DNA from: JANXLS01 sp035308565
GTDB taxonomy: Bacteria > Planctomycetota > SZUA-567 > H5-PLA8
DNA length: 64,000 nucleotides
Direction of reading: 5' to 3'
Assembly: GCA_035308565.1 (NCBI GenBank)
Contig: DATGGK010000013.1
Span: 1-64,000 of the forward strand
In this document: in pieces, positions 18,208 to 26,801 of the stretch
Numbering within the stretch: position 1 is the first letter of the stretch
Layout: each line of letters opens with the position of its first letter
Notes under the pieces: model-generated
The model's database searches: none
What the model was told of the DNA's origin: nothing
Seen by the model: the letters and a program-made list of their open reading frames with translations, nothing else
Translations under genes and position numbers: made by a program

Positions 18208-19821
18208 TTATTGTTTGGGCGAAAGCCACACGCTCACGCACAGCACCAGCCCAAAAATAACCGCCGTCCAAAACTCCCCTAACCGCATGTACGGCGTGAC
18301 GATCTGCGCCCCGCCGCCGTCAATCCGCATCAATTTCGCCAGCCCAGCCGCTTCGGTTTCGGGCGGCAAAATCAGCTCGATGTTCCCCAGCGGATCGACG
18401 GCCACCGTGCGTCCCGTGTTGGTCACGCGCAGCAGCGGGCGCCGCGTTTCGATCGCGCGCCACATCGCCGCTTGAAGGTGCGAGCGCGGGCCGTAGGTGC
18501 CGTAGAACCAGCCATCATTGGTGATGTTCACCAGCGTGTCCGCGCCGTGAAACGCGTCCTCGCGCGCAATGGCCGGGTGCGTATCCTCCACGCAAATGTT
18601 CAGCGCAATGTGATACCCGCCGATGTCGATCACTTCCGAACACTCCGTGCCGGGCACGTAACGGTCCTGCGTCACCGAACGAATCCAGCCCATGATTCTG
18701 GATACGCGCCCGTACGGAACGTACTCGCCGAACGGCACCAGCCGCCGTTTGCAATAGCGCAAAATCTCCTTGCCCTTTGCATCGAAAATAAACGCGGCGT
18801 TGTGAGTGCGCTTTTCGTCTTCCGCTTTATCGCGGTCATCCGGTTCGAGAAAATTCGAACCCGCCAGCGTCGGCACGCCGACTTTCGCGATCTCCTTTTG
18901 GAACTGCTCGCCCCATTCGTCTTCGTACATGCTCCCCGGCACCATCGTCTCCGCCCAGCAGACAAGCGCCGGCGGTTTGCCTTCGTGCGCGGTGATTTCG
19001 GCCACGACTTGGCGGTGCAATTCAAGATGCCGGATTGTCTGTTCGTTCAGCATCTCCACGGTGCGGCCGAGTTTCGTTTTGACGTTGCCCTGAATCACCG
19101 CAATCGTCGCGCCCGGTTTCAATCGCGGCGCAATCCGCGCGATGCGCTCGTAGCCGTAAAAAAAAAATCCGCCAATCAGCGCCAGCAGAATTGAGAGGCT
19201 TCGCCACGCGTGCTTGAGACTCTCGTCACGCCCGTAGAACGGAGCTCCCGCTCCGTTCCGCCGGAAAAATGAACTCACCGCCGCCGGCAGCGCAAACGCC
19301 AGCCACGCATTGAACACGGCGATCAAAAAACTCAACCCGTACACGCCCAGCACGTCCGCGCCCTGCCGCAGCGGCGCGTTGACCCAAAGCGTGTGCCCCA
19401 GCAGCAGCCACGGAAAATACAGAATCGGAATTACCGACCGCACGATCTCCGCCAGCACCCACGCAGCCGCCACGCCAAACACCGCCGCCGTGCCGCCCGC
19501 GCGCGCCAGCCGCCGCACGCACAACAACGCCAGCATGTAGACGAACGCTGTGTAAAGCGCCGCCGCAATCGCGCCTTCAAACGCGTTGGCCCACATGAAG
19601 GTGAACGAGCGCGAAGTCCACACGAGCGCGAAGACATACGCATAAAACGCCGCCGCTTTTTTGCTCTTCGCGCGCGCGACGACCCAAAACACCGGCGCAA
19701 AGACAACCCACGCCGACAGCGACGAATCCACATCGCGAAACGGCAGCGCCGCCAGCAGCCCGCAGACGCCGCACAGCGCCAGCGGGCCGAGCATGGAAAT
19801 CAATTTTCGATGAATCGCCAC
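18208..19821 (-). CDS. lnt: Apolipoprotein N-acyltransferase
   Basis: The protein has 537 residues. It transfers the third acyl chain to the N-terminal cysteine of lipoproteins in the inner membrane. About six transmembrane helices in residues 10-245 are followed by a nitrilase-like domain with the catalytic triad E291 (CWAETM), K358 (RYCKRR) and C410 (NICVED). The spacing matches E. coli Lnt E267-K335-C387. GTG at 19821 gives the longest frame; ATG at 19794 is also possible, and neither has a strong ribosome site. A palindromic repeat adds RNGAGAPFYGRDE near residue 190, in a loop between membrane helices. Confidence 0.92.
   Translation of the reverse strand: MAIHRKLISMLGPLALCGVCGLLAALPFRDVDSSLSAWVVFAPVFWVVARAKSKKAAAFYAYVFALVWTSRSFTFMWANAFEGAIAAALYTAFVYMLALLCVRRLARAGGTAAVFGVAAAWVLAEIVRSVIPILYFPWLLLGHTLWVNAPLRQGADVLGVYGLSFLIAVFNAWLAFALPAAVSSFFRRNGAGAPFYGRDESLKHAWRSLSILLALIGGFFFYGYERIARIAPRLKPGATIAVIQGNVKTKLGRTVEMLNEQTIRHLELHRQVVAEITAHEGKPPALVCWAETMVPGSMYEDEWGEQFQKEIAKVGVPTLAGSNFLEPDDRDKAEDEKRTHNAAFIFDAKGKEILRYCKRRLVPFGEYVPYGRVSRIMGWIRSVTQDRYVPGTECSEVIDIGGYHIALNICVEDTHPAIAREDAFHGADTLVNITNDGWFYGTYGPRSHLQAAMWRAIETRRPLLRVTNTGRTVAVDPLGNIELILPPETEAAGLAKLMRIDGGGAQIVTPYMRLGEFWTAVIFGLVLCVSVWLSPKQ
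19234..19260. repeat. GAACGGAGC palindromic repeat inside lnt
   Basis: GTAGAACGGAGCTCCCGCTCCGTTCCG lies in frame within lnt. It encodes a GAGAPFYG-type peptide in a loop between predicted helices. It belongs to the family of 6555-6686 and 9021-9069. Confidence 0.85.
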
Positions 19822-19898
19822 GCGGGGATTTTAATTGACGCGGGCGGAGAGGGAATTGCGAAACGGGCTAATTTCAGTGCCAACGGAGGAACTTTTTT

Positions 19899-20174
19899 TC
19901 AGTGTTTGCCACGAAGGTAGTTCTGTACCTCGTCGTGATCGCCCGCAAAATCAAAAGTCAACAAGCCCTTGCGCGCTTCAAAAATGAGCCGCCATTCCAA
20001 ACTCGTGCGGCACTCGTAAAGATGTTTGCCAAGTTTCCTGATCCCCAGCCCGGAATGCGCGTGCGGCTTGCCAAAGCCCTCCAGGAGCAGGCGCAAGGTT
20101 GCGGCCACTTCTTCTTCCCGTTGCGCTTCCCGCACTATTTTTTTGAACCGCTTGGACAGTTCAACGGAAATCAT
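19899..20174 (-). CDS. RelE/ParE-superfamily toxin-like protein
   Basis: The protein has 91 residues. The pattern of basic N-terminal helices (LSKRFKKIVREA) followed by strands (LYECRTSLEWRLIFEA, then LLTFDFAGDHDEVQNYL) fits the small RelE/ParE toxin fold, which acts as an mRNA interferase or a gyrase inhibitor. The first codons overlap the last 14 bases of the upstream antitoxin-like gene, as expected for a coupled type II toxin-antitoxin operon. The exact subfamily and target are not certain. Confidence 0.7.
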   Translation of the reverse strand: MISVELSKRFKKIVREAQREEEVAATLRLLLEGFGKPHAHSGLGIRKLGKHLYECRTSLEWRLIFEARKGLLTFDFAGDHDEVQNYLRGKH

Positions 20175-20433
20175 TTTTGCTCCCGGTGAAGCGTGTCAGC
20201 TCGCCGCGCTTCCGCGCGGTTTTGAGTTCCGCGCCGATGCGCTTTTCCGCCGCCGCCATTTCATCCGGCGTCAGCGCGTATTCCTGCAGCGCATAATCCG
20301 TCGAAACCACTTCGACCGGGCGCAACGCCACAATCTTGCCTTCAAACAGGAAGCCAATGTCTTCGCCTTGCGCAGCCTTTTTGAGCCAGTAACCGAGCCG
20401 CCCGCGGCCCTCGGTGATTGTCAGAGTCTTCAT
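20161..20433 (-). CDS. Phd/YefM-like antitoxin
   Basis: The protein has 90 residues. MKTLTITEGRGRLGYWLKKA followed by GEDIGFLFEGKIVALRPVE is the Phd/YefM DNA-binding pattern (TITEARxxLxxLLKxxxxGxxxxI). The C-terminal half is charged and helical and would wrap the toxin. The ATG at 20433 is chosen because the family starts there; the frame runs up to 20466. It precedes and overlaps the toxin gene and probably represses the shared promoter. Confidence 0.75.
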   Translation of the reverse strand: MKTLTITEGRGRLGYWLKKAAQGEDIGFLFEGKIVALRPVEVVSTDYALQEYALTPDEMAAAEKRIGAELKTARKRGELTRFTGSKNDFR

Positions 20434-20536
20434 ACGCTCATTATAGCGGCTTACGGGAAGATGCACGATATTCTTCTATTTTTTAAATAACCTCGTGCGC
20501 GGCCCCAAAATATGACTTTCATAGATGATGTTTACC

Positions 20537-22048
20537 CTACTCTGACGCTCCAAGTAGGTAACCGGGACTCAAGCCGTGATCCCTGAACCACTGCTTCACT
20601 GCGCTCTTGTTTCCGGAGATGGCGTTATCAATTTCGTCGTGAGCGTCCGCCCAGAACTTCCAAGCAAAAAGCCGCGACACCACGACCTTAACGCTGTCCA
20701 ACTGAGCCTTGGTTAGATCTCGATAGAATGGCCTCACCTTGTCGTCAGAGTCGTGCAAATCAAGCTTAGCCGTCACTGCGTCAACAAGCAGTTCGCTCCA
20801 TGCCATCATCGATTTAGAAGCGAACATACGATTGAGCTTTCGCTGCTCGGTATCGTCCTCGGGCGCGTTTGCGTTCCAATTGTGTAGGCCCAAATCGTGC
20901 AACATGTTCAGTAGGGCGACAACGTTATCGATCTCTGTCGAGCGCTTGTAGCTCTCGGTGAGCATATTGTCTTCAACGGGCTCGCGGTACATAAAACACG
21001 AGAAGATGGATTTGCTGAGCATGTCAATGCTGAGAGGCTTCTCGTTTGTGCTCTTATTGGTGGCTGAAACATATTTGCTCGTTTTGTTTTCGACGTGCTC
21101 AATTACGGAGTTGTAGAGATACGAACGGAATTGTGCCGTTCGGTCGGCCTTCTTCGTCATGCTGGGATCACGCCGCATAAGCCACTTGAGGAACCCCGCC
21201 TCGCTCTTTGAAGTCTCGCCTTCGTCCTTCTTATATTCCTCGAAGTCCGCACCAAACAGGGAGCCAAGCTTCATGACCATGATCGACGAGTAAAACCGCG
21301 TTTGCGCAAACTTATCATGCGCGGAAATATTGGTCTGATTCAGTAACCGGATGTCGCAAGTCACATAAATCTTGACTTCAAATTCGCGACGGCCAGCCCA
21401 AAGCAACCCCGCGATTTTGTGCTGGCCGTCGAAGAGCTTAACACGATTCGCAACTACACGGCCAATCGAGGGCTGAAGCACGGGGTGCCGTTGGAAGTGT
21501 CGGTACAACTCGAAGACCTTCTCCGGGATAAGGTATCGAGGTTGAAGCCCAATACCTTGGTCGGATTCGTCATCGCTTTCGACCAAACTCACCGGCACTA
21601 TTGCGTAGAAATACTTCCATTTGGTTGTTGGGCACGTGTACAAGTTGTGTTTCGTGTTCACCGACGCACTCCGAAGTTCCACGAGGCCATCAGCTTCCAC
21701 AACCTCAATTACTTGCCCGAACGAGTTGATATCCTTGCCTTCTTTGAGAAAGGCGAGCAAATGCCCAAGTGTAAGGCGGTCACCACTCCGGAAAAACTCG
21801 TCGAGCCGCCGCTTGACCCGGTAGTCTTCCAACGTCAGCGTACCTTTGGCCCGGTTAGTCTCTGCCGACATTGGGGCGATGTTGTTAAGGTCGGTGTCCC
21901 CTCCTTCGGCATAGGCATGAATATGGTCGAACTGCACCTCATCATCTTCGGGGATCGGGAGGCCAGTGGCAAAGTCCCGACGCCCGTGCATTTTCATGAT
22001 TTGCGTTTTTTCGTCATCATTCAATTGGCGACGCAGTGTAATGCTCAT
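20537..22048 (-). CDS. HNH endonuclease fused to a DGQHR-type (DndB-like) domain
   Basis: The protein has 503 residues. Residues about 20-70 hold an HNH nuclease pattern: TGLPIPEDDEVQFDHIHAY, then GGDTDLNNIAP, then NRAKG, without the usual zinc cysteines. Around residue 208 is KLFDGQHKIAGL followed by Q-rich and charged helices, resembling the DGQHR motif of DndB/DpdB-type proteins, which are linked to DNA phosphorothioation and 7-deazaguanine modification systems. No dnd, dpd or methylase partner is visible. Base composition is lower in GC than the flanking housekeeping genes. The gene lies between two toxin-antitoxin pairs, which suggests a small defence island. Its target and substrate are unknown. 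Confidence 0.75.
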   Translation of the reverse strand: MSITLRRQLNDDEKTQIMKMHGRRDFATGLPIPEDDEVQFDHIHAYAEGGDTDLNNIAPMSAETNRAKGTLTLEDYRVKRRLDEFFRSGDRLTLGHLLAFLKEGKDINSFGQVIEVVEADGLVELRSASVNTKHNLYTCPTTKWKYFYAIVPVSLVESDDESDQGIGLQPRYLIPEKVFELYRHFQRHPVLQPSIGRVVANRVKLFDGQHKIAGLLWAGRREFEVKIYVTCDIRLLNQTNISAHDKFAQTRFYSSIMVMKLGSLFGADFEEYKKDEGETSKSEAGFLKWLMRRDPSMTKKADRTAQFRSYLYNSVIEHVENKTSKYVSATNKSTNEKPLSIDMLSKSIFSCFMYREPVEDNMLTESYKRSTEIDNVVALLNMLHDLGLHNWNANAPEDDTEQRKLNRMFASKSMMAWSELLVDAVTAKLDLHDSDDKVRPFYRDLTKAQLDSVKVVVSRLFAWKFWADAHDEIDNAISGNKSAVKQWFRDHGLSPGYLLGASE

Positions 22049-22155
22049 GCGAACAGTTCCTTGATTTGGCTTAATTCAACAGGCTGCGGGTCGTACTCGA
22101 AATCATTTCAAATATGTTTTGTGCGTCCCGTTTTTTTCGCATTCATTCTTCAGGC

Positions 22156-22407
22156 TCAAATCAACTTCTCGTATTCTTTGTGTGAGCCGATCCAAAACCA
22201 CAAAATGCCGTCGTCTTCGGGAGATCCCAACGCGCGGAAATCGTCCGTCACGCGAGCAGACCAGTATGCACCCACTCGCTTTAAACGCAGCGAGGGATGC
22301 CGGGGATTGCGTTTTAGCAATTTGAAATTCTTGTCAGCCAACTTTTGAATTTTTGCTGGCAATTGCCGGTAGCATTCCCAGAAGTCCGCGTTCGTATAGT
22401 GATTCAA
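22156..22407 (-). CDS. ParE/HigB-like toxin
   Basis: The protein has 83 residues. It reads WECYRQLPAKIQKLADKNFK, then LKRNPRHPSLRLKRVG, WSARVTDDFRALG and ILWFWIGSHKEYEKL. The helix-helix-strand order and the final HKEY motif are typical of RelE/ParE-superfamily toxins (the family often ends IGxHxEYxxL). Its start overlaps the upstream antitoxin stop by four bases. An mRNA-cleaving role is likely by family. Confidence 0.78.
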   Translation of the reverse strand: MNHYTNADFWECYRQLPAKIQKLADKNFKLLKRNPRHPSLRLKRVGAYWSARVTDDFRALGSPEDDGILWFWIGSHKEYEKLI

Positions 22408-22619
22408 AGTTTCTTCGTCTTCCCCAATTTATGGTCAGCCGCGGCCTTCGCGGCAAGACGGGCGATCGGCGAATTCTTGTTCCTTGAATCCTTTTCAATC
22501 TGCCTGTCCCACTGCTGTTCGTCATATTCCAACATCCAGCGTTTAAATTCATCAAAATCGCTCTTCGGCAGCGCTTTGACGGCTATTTCCAATTGCTCAA
22601 TTTGACTCATGGATTGCAT
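22404..22619 (-). CDS. Antitoxin of the adjacent ParE/HigB-like toxin
   Basis: The protein has 71 residues (or 68 if the ATG at 22610 is used). SQIEQLEIAVKALPKSDFDEF is a short alpha-helical pattern common in antitoxins of RelE-type toxins in environmental bacteria, followed by a flexible tail rich in lysine. GGAGG is upstream of both possible starts. It precedes the toxin with a four-base overlap, so the pair is one operon. Confidence 0.72.
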   Translation of the reverse strand: MQSMSQIEQLEIAVKALPKSDFDEFKRWMLEYDEQQWDRQIEKDSRNKNSPIARLAAKAAADHKLGKTKKL

Positions 22620-22795
22620 CTGCCTCCATCAAAAGGTCATCCATCCCTCGATTCTACTTTTCCAACTTCTCTGGCTATATTTCGCCGGACGAGAATTGTC
22701 AAGGCGGAATAATACGGCGATTCGGTGCCACGCACGCGCGCCACGGCGAATTCGTGAACCTTAAACCTCGACCCCTTGAACTTTGAGCCTTGCCG

Positions 22796-23986
22796 TCAAT
22801 ACCCTCCCAACACCTTCACCCCCGGCAACTGCTTCCCCTCCAAAAATTCCAGACTCGCCCCGCCGCCGGTGCTGACGTGCGTGATCTTGTCGCTGAGCTT
22901 CGCTTTCTTCACCGCGGCGACCGATTCGCCTCCGCCGACGATCGACACCGCGCCTGTGTTCGCGGCGACGGCGCGCGCGATGGCGAAAGTGCCGGCGTTG
23001 AACGGCTCCAGTTCGAAGACGCCCAGCGGGCCGTTCCACACGATCATCTTCGCGCCGGCGATCTCCTTGCTGAAAAGCTCGACCGTCTTCGGGCCGATGT
23101 CGAGCGAATCCAGACCGTCGGGAATCTTGCCCCAATCGACGACATAATTCGGCGCGTGCGCTTCGAACTTTTCGGTGACGACGTGATCCAGCGGCAGCAG
23201 GAATTTCTTCTTCTTCTCCGCCGCCAACTTTAACAGATGTTTCGCCAGATCGACTTTGTCCGGCTCGACCAGCGACTTGCCGACCGTGAAGCCCTGCGCC
23301 AGCGCAAACGTGTACGACATCGCGCCGCCGATTAGAATCGTGTCCGCGACTTCGATCATTTTTTCGATGACTTTGATTTTGTCCGACACTTTCGCGCCGC
23401 CCAGGATCACGACCATCGGATGCTCCGGGCTGGAGAGCGCCTTGCCCAGATACGCGACTTCTTTTTCGAGCAGCAGTCCCGCCGCTTTTTGCGGAATCAA
23501 ATTCGCCACCGCGTGCACCGATGCGTGCGCGCGATGCGCGGCGCCGAATGCGTCATCGACGTACACATCGGCGAGCTTCGCGAGTTGCGCGGCGAATGCG
23601 GGATCGTCGTCCTCTTCGCCGGCGTGGTAGCGGAGATTTTCGAGCAGCAGCACGTCGCCGTTCTTGAGCGTGGCGACGGCTTTCTCGGCTACTTCGCCGA
23701 CGCAATCGTCCGCGAATGCGACGGGCTTGCCCATGCGCTCGGCCAGCCGCGCCGCGACCGGCTTGAGCGAGAGCTTCGGGTCGCGCCCTTCGGGGCGGCC
23801 GAAATGGCTGCACAGAATCACGCGTGCGCCGCGTTCGGTGAGGTACTTGATCGTCGGCAGCGCGGCCATGACGCGCGTGTCGTCCTTGATCTCGCCGGTT
23901 TTCTTATCGACGCTCACGTTGAAATCCACGCGGCAGAGCACGCGCTTGCCAGACACGTTCAGATCGGACAACTTCGACATCGCCAT
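22796..23986 (-). CDS. pgk: Phosphoglycerate kinase
   Basis: The protein has 396 residues, normal for the family. It transfers phosphate from 1,3-bisphosphoglycerate to ADP in glycolysis, in the cytoplasm. Family landmarks include GKRVLCRVDFNVS near the N-terminus, CSHFGRPEG, LENLRYHAGEE, GGAKVSDKIKVIEKM and the C-terminal VSTGGGASLEFLEGK. The start at 23986 has GAGGAG upstream and the methionine-rich MAMSKLSD beginning. It is not next to gap or tpiA. Confidence 0.95.
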   Translation of the reverse strand: MAMSKLSDLNVSGKRVLCRVDFNVSVDKKTGEIKDDTRVMAALPTIKYLTERGARVILCSHFGRPEGRDPKLSLKPVAARLAERMGKPVAFADDCVGEVAEKAVATLKNGDVLLLENLRYHAGEEDDDPAFAAQLAKLADVYVDDAFGAAHRAHASVHAVANLIPQKAAGLLLEKEVAYLGKALSSPEHPMVVILGGAKVSDKIKVIEKMIEVADTILIGGAMSYTFALAQGFTVGKSLVEPDKVDLAKHLLKLAAEKKKKFLLPLDHVVTEKFEAHAPNYVVDWGKIPDGLDSLDIGPKTVELFSKEIAGAKMIVWNGPLGVFELEPFNAGTFAIARAVAANTGAVSIVGGGESVAAVKKAKLSDKITHVSTGGGASLEFLEGKQLPGVKVLGGY

Positions 23987-24119
23987 TTTCGGAAACTCCT
24001 CTTCGTTAGGTTTCAATACAAATGATTCGAAGAAAATCGTAAACCAATTTATCGAATCGCGCGCGCCGGGCAACAAAATTGCCCCTGCAAACCGCGCCGT
24101 TCCTGCGTAAAATCAAACC

Positions 24120-24428
24120 ATGCACGCTGAAAAGCCCACCGGCAATCCCGTCTTCGATTTCAAAGCCGGCTTTCGTGCGAAAGCGCAGAGCCTTCAGCGC
24201 ATCTCATTTTGCAGCGGAATTTTATTGATTGTCGCCGGTATCGCTGCGCGTTTCATCTCGATTAAAGACGCCGCGCTAGCCGCGACATTGCGCTGGTCAC
24301 CGGGGCTCGGCGCTGCGGTGATTGTACTCAGCGTGGTTTGGGGATATTTGTGGCGAAGCAAATTGCGGCGGGATTTTCGGAGGGAATTTTCTACTTCCGC
24401 TTCTCCTCCGTCGCAATCTTCGCAATGA
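24120..24428 (+). CDS. Small two-helix membrane protein of unknown function
   Basis: The protein has 102 residues. Two hydrophobic helices (about residues 28-47 and 62-79) are separated by a short loop, and the tail is basic. No family was recognised. Its 3' end overlaps the convergent gene ending at 24391 by 38 bases. It begins 134 bases upstream-divergent from pgk and may share that promoter region. Confidence 0.55.
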   Translation: MHAEKPTGNPVFDFKAGFRAKAQSLQRISFCSGILLIVAGIAARFISIKDAALAATLRWSPGLGAAVIVLSVVWGYLWRSKLRRDFRREFSTSASPPSQSSQ

Positions 24429-24750
24429 CCGCTTTCCGAATCTCTTCCTCGCGCCAGTTGAGATTTTCGCTGAATGGCGCGCCGTCGCGGCGCAGCGTGA
24501 TTACGAGGCGCTGCGTTTCTTTCGGCGTGGCGAAGGTGAGTGTGTGCAGCACGCCGGGCGGTTCGTCCTCCTGTTTCGCTGCGCCCAGGGCGATGTGTTC
24601 TTCGTCGAGAAACTTGGCGAGCGATTTTCCAATATAGATTTGCAGTTCCGCGGCGGGTGTCGCGACCACTTTCGAAGGCTTGGGCGCGTCTTCCGCATGG
24701 AGCATTGCCGCGATCAAAAGCAGCGCCGGCGAAATCAGGTTCGTTCTCAT
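24391..24750 (-). CDS. Secreted protein of unknown function
   Basis: The protein has 119 residues. A signal peptide (MRTNLISPALLLIAAMLHA) leads a strand-rich domain with ELQIYIGKSLAKFLDEEHIALG and a basic C-terminus. GGAGAG lies seven bases before the ATG. It overlaps the upstream membrane-protein gene by four bases (ATGA), so they form an operon. No motif reveals a function. Confidence 0.65.
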   Translation of the reverse strand: MRTNLISPALLLIAAMLHAEDAPKPSKVVATPAAELQIYIGKSLAKFLDEEHIALGAAKQEDEPPGVLHTLTFATPKETQRLVITLRRDGAPFSENLNWREEEIRKAVIAKIATEEKRK

Positions 24751-25262
24751 GATTTGCTCTCCGAATTGGGCGAACGATAATGGCGCCGCGCCGCGTCCGC
24801 AAGTGCCGCGAGCAGCGCGATGGTCGCGATTGCGCCGGCCCAGCGGATTGGACCGTGTCCGAAAACGACGGTCGCATTAAAGGCCATGAACGCGAGAAAA
24901 ACCTGAACGATCCATTCGATCACGTGCGAACGCGCCGCGTAGCCGGCCGCATTGCGCCACCACCAGCACGCATCCACGCCCCACACGAGCGCGAAAAGAT
25001 AATTTAGATAAAGCCCGCCGCCCCAATCGAGGCCCGTCACCGCAGCCGTCTTCCGCGCCGTATCCGCGAACGCGGCGGCGTGGCTCCAATGGTGATAAAA
25101 ATTAAACGCGCACGCGGCATGAATCGCGAACGCAGTGAAGCCGAGGGTCCACAGTAAACGCGCCGGCCGAGGCCGAGCGTTCAAGCGCATAATCAGCGCG
25201 ATCGCATAAAGCGCGAGCGCAATGCGAACGGTCCAGCGCGTGGCGAGTTCACCAATTTCCAT
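24747..25262 (-). CDS. Integral membrane protein of unknown function
   Basis: The protein has 171 residues with about five hydrophobic segments. Histidines and tryptophans cluster near HHWSHAAAF and DACWWWRNAAGY. The order of helices and the FNFYHHWSH motif suggest a conserved family of membrane proteins seen in environmental bacteria, but no function is known to me. Translationally coupled to the secreted protein downstream. Confidence 0.65.
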   Translation of the reverse strand: MEIGELATRWTVRIALALYAIALIMRLNARPRPARLLWTLGFTAFAIHAACAFNFYHHWSHAAAFADTARKTAAVTGLDWGGGLYLNYLFALVWGVDACWWWRNAAGYAARSHVIEWIVQVFLAFMAFNATVVFGHGPIRWAGAIATIALLAALADAARRHYRSPNSESKS

Positions 25263-25378
25263 GCGCGCATCAGTTTAGCCGCTTAATTGCCACTCGCCAA
25301 TTGGCCCAACCGGCGCGGCAATGGAGAATCCGATGGCGAGGCCTTTGAGGAAGAATTCAGAATACATCGCGCGAGACG

Positions 25379-26590
25379 CTACTTCTGATCCGGCTCCGGC
25401 AGTTTCCCCGGCTCTTTCGGCTCCTTCCATTCCGGGATGTTGGAGAGCACGTTGTCGATCAACGCGCGCCACTGTTCCGTCGTGTCGGAGTTTTCGTCGC
25501 CGGTCATGACTACCAGCGTCTTCTTGCAAAGTTTGTGCAGTTCCAGATCGTTCACGTTGCTGTCCATCAATTCCAGCAGGAAATTGGCCGCGGGAAGACT
25601 TTTGAAATAGCCCAGAATTTCGAGCAATTCCATCGAGCCTTGTTTGCCGCGCAGCCGGCTGTACGCGCTGATCACGTGCTGCGGTGTGCGCCGATCGCCG
25701 ATCAACGCCGCTGCCTTGGCCGCCGTGTAGCGCAATTTTTCGTCGCGGTCGTCGAGGATCGCTTCGAGCAGCGCTTCGGGTGCGCCGTGCGTCTTGGCGC
25801 GCATGTCGCCCAACGCAAACGCCGCGCAGATTTTTTCGTCGGCGTCGCGCGACGTTTTAAGCAGAGTGACGAGCGGCTCGATCGCGTTTGCGTAGCGCAT
25901 GTAGCCCAGCGCCAGCGCGACCGCATCGTTCTTGTTGTCGCGGCGATTGAGCATGGTGATCAATTGTTCGCCGGTTTCGGGACCTGCCAGAGCGGCGACT
26001 GCTTTCGCGGCCTGCGCGCGTACGGGCGGGGCAGTGTCGTCGAGTTTTGTGCGGCAGGCTTGCACAATCTCGTCGCTCTTGTCGCCAATGTCCGCCAGAA
26101 CTTCCAGAATCGCGCGGCGCTTGCGCGGACTGTCTTCGGAAAGGTGTTCCAGCAAAAACGGCACGGCGACTTTGCCCGATCGGATCAGGCGATTCTTCAA
26201 TTCGCGATATTGCTCAGGATTGTCGGTGTCATCGTTGTTTTCCGCCGAAGTCAGAAAGAGTTGCACTTGATTCTTTAGGTCCTTTACGGTTTGCTGAGCG
26301 AGTTCAAGAATTTTAAGCTGAAGCGTATTCGTCTCCTCGTCGGTCCACTTCGGAGTCGCCTCCAGACACGCTTTTTGAATTGCAAGTTTGTCTTTGACCG
26401 ACGCCGTAAAATGGCATTCCTTTCCCGCGTCCTTGATCGTGGCCATGACCACTTTGGGGCTAAGCCCGCCGGAGATCATCTCGATCAATTTGGGGTTATC
26501 GAGAATCTCCGAACCCGAACCGCGGGGAATAAACACCATCCACGCAAGCACAAGTGGTAAAAATAGCTTAGAAGAACGCGTCCAAAACAT
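25379..26590 (-). CDS. Secreted HEAT-repeat protein
   Basis: The protein has 403 residues. A signal peptide is followed by helical repeats, for example AVPFLLEHLSEDSPRKRRAI, APPVRAQAAKAVAALAG and EKICAAFALGDMRAKTHGA, which follow the HEAT pattern of paired helices with conserved proline, arginine and alanine. About six to seven repeats are present between residues 140 and 370. The role is probably protein-protein interaction outside the cytoplasm. It is divergent from the lipoprotein at 26802, which also has HEAT-like repeats. Confidence 0.8.
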   Translation of the reverse strand: MFWTRSSKLFLPLVLAWMVFIPRGSGSEILDNPKLIEMISGGLSPKVVMATIKDAGKECHFTASVKDKLAIQKACLEATPKWTDEETNTLQLKILELAQQTVKDLKNQVQLFLTSAENNDDTDNPEQYRELKNRLIRSGKVAVPFLLEHLSEDSPRKRRAILEVLADIGDKSDEIVQACRTKLDDTAPPVRAQAAKAVAALAGPETGEQLITMLNRRDNKNDAVALALGYMRYANAIEPLVTLLKTSRDADEKICAAFALGDMRAKTHGAPEALLEAILDDRDEKLRYTAAKAAALIGDRRTPQHVISAYSRLRGKQGSMELLEILGYFKSLPAANFLLELMDSNVNDLELHKLCKKTLVVMTGDENSDTTEQWRALIDNVLSNIPEWKEPKEPGKLPEPDQK

Positions 26591-26675
26591 GGTGCCCCCA
26601 AATCGGAAAAAAGGTCAAGTAAGACGGGCATCATCGGCGTTTCCTGCTGAAAAATCAATCAAAATGTTTCGTTGG

Positions 26676-26754
26676 AGTCCTGAGTGCTGAGTCCTGAGTG
26701 TTGAGCAACTGCGGCGAAGCGCTTCTCGCTTCTTTGACTCAGGACTCAGGACTG
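26676..26754. repeat. Heptanucleotide microsatellite forming a hairpin
   Basis: Units GAGTCCT, GAGTGCT, GAGTCCT, GAGTGTT run from 26676 with a 7-base period. The right arm GACTCAGGACTCAGGACT (26737-26754) is their complement, so the whole 79 bases can form a hairpin with a second inner stem (GAAGCG/CGCTTC). It lies in the divergent promoter space between two HEAT-protein genes. Confidence 0.75.
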
Positions 26755-26801
26755 AATGTTTCCTCTTGAATTCCTTCGCGCCTGACGATATAGTCCGCTG
26801 C

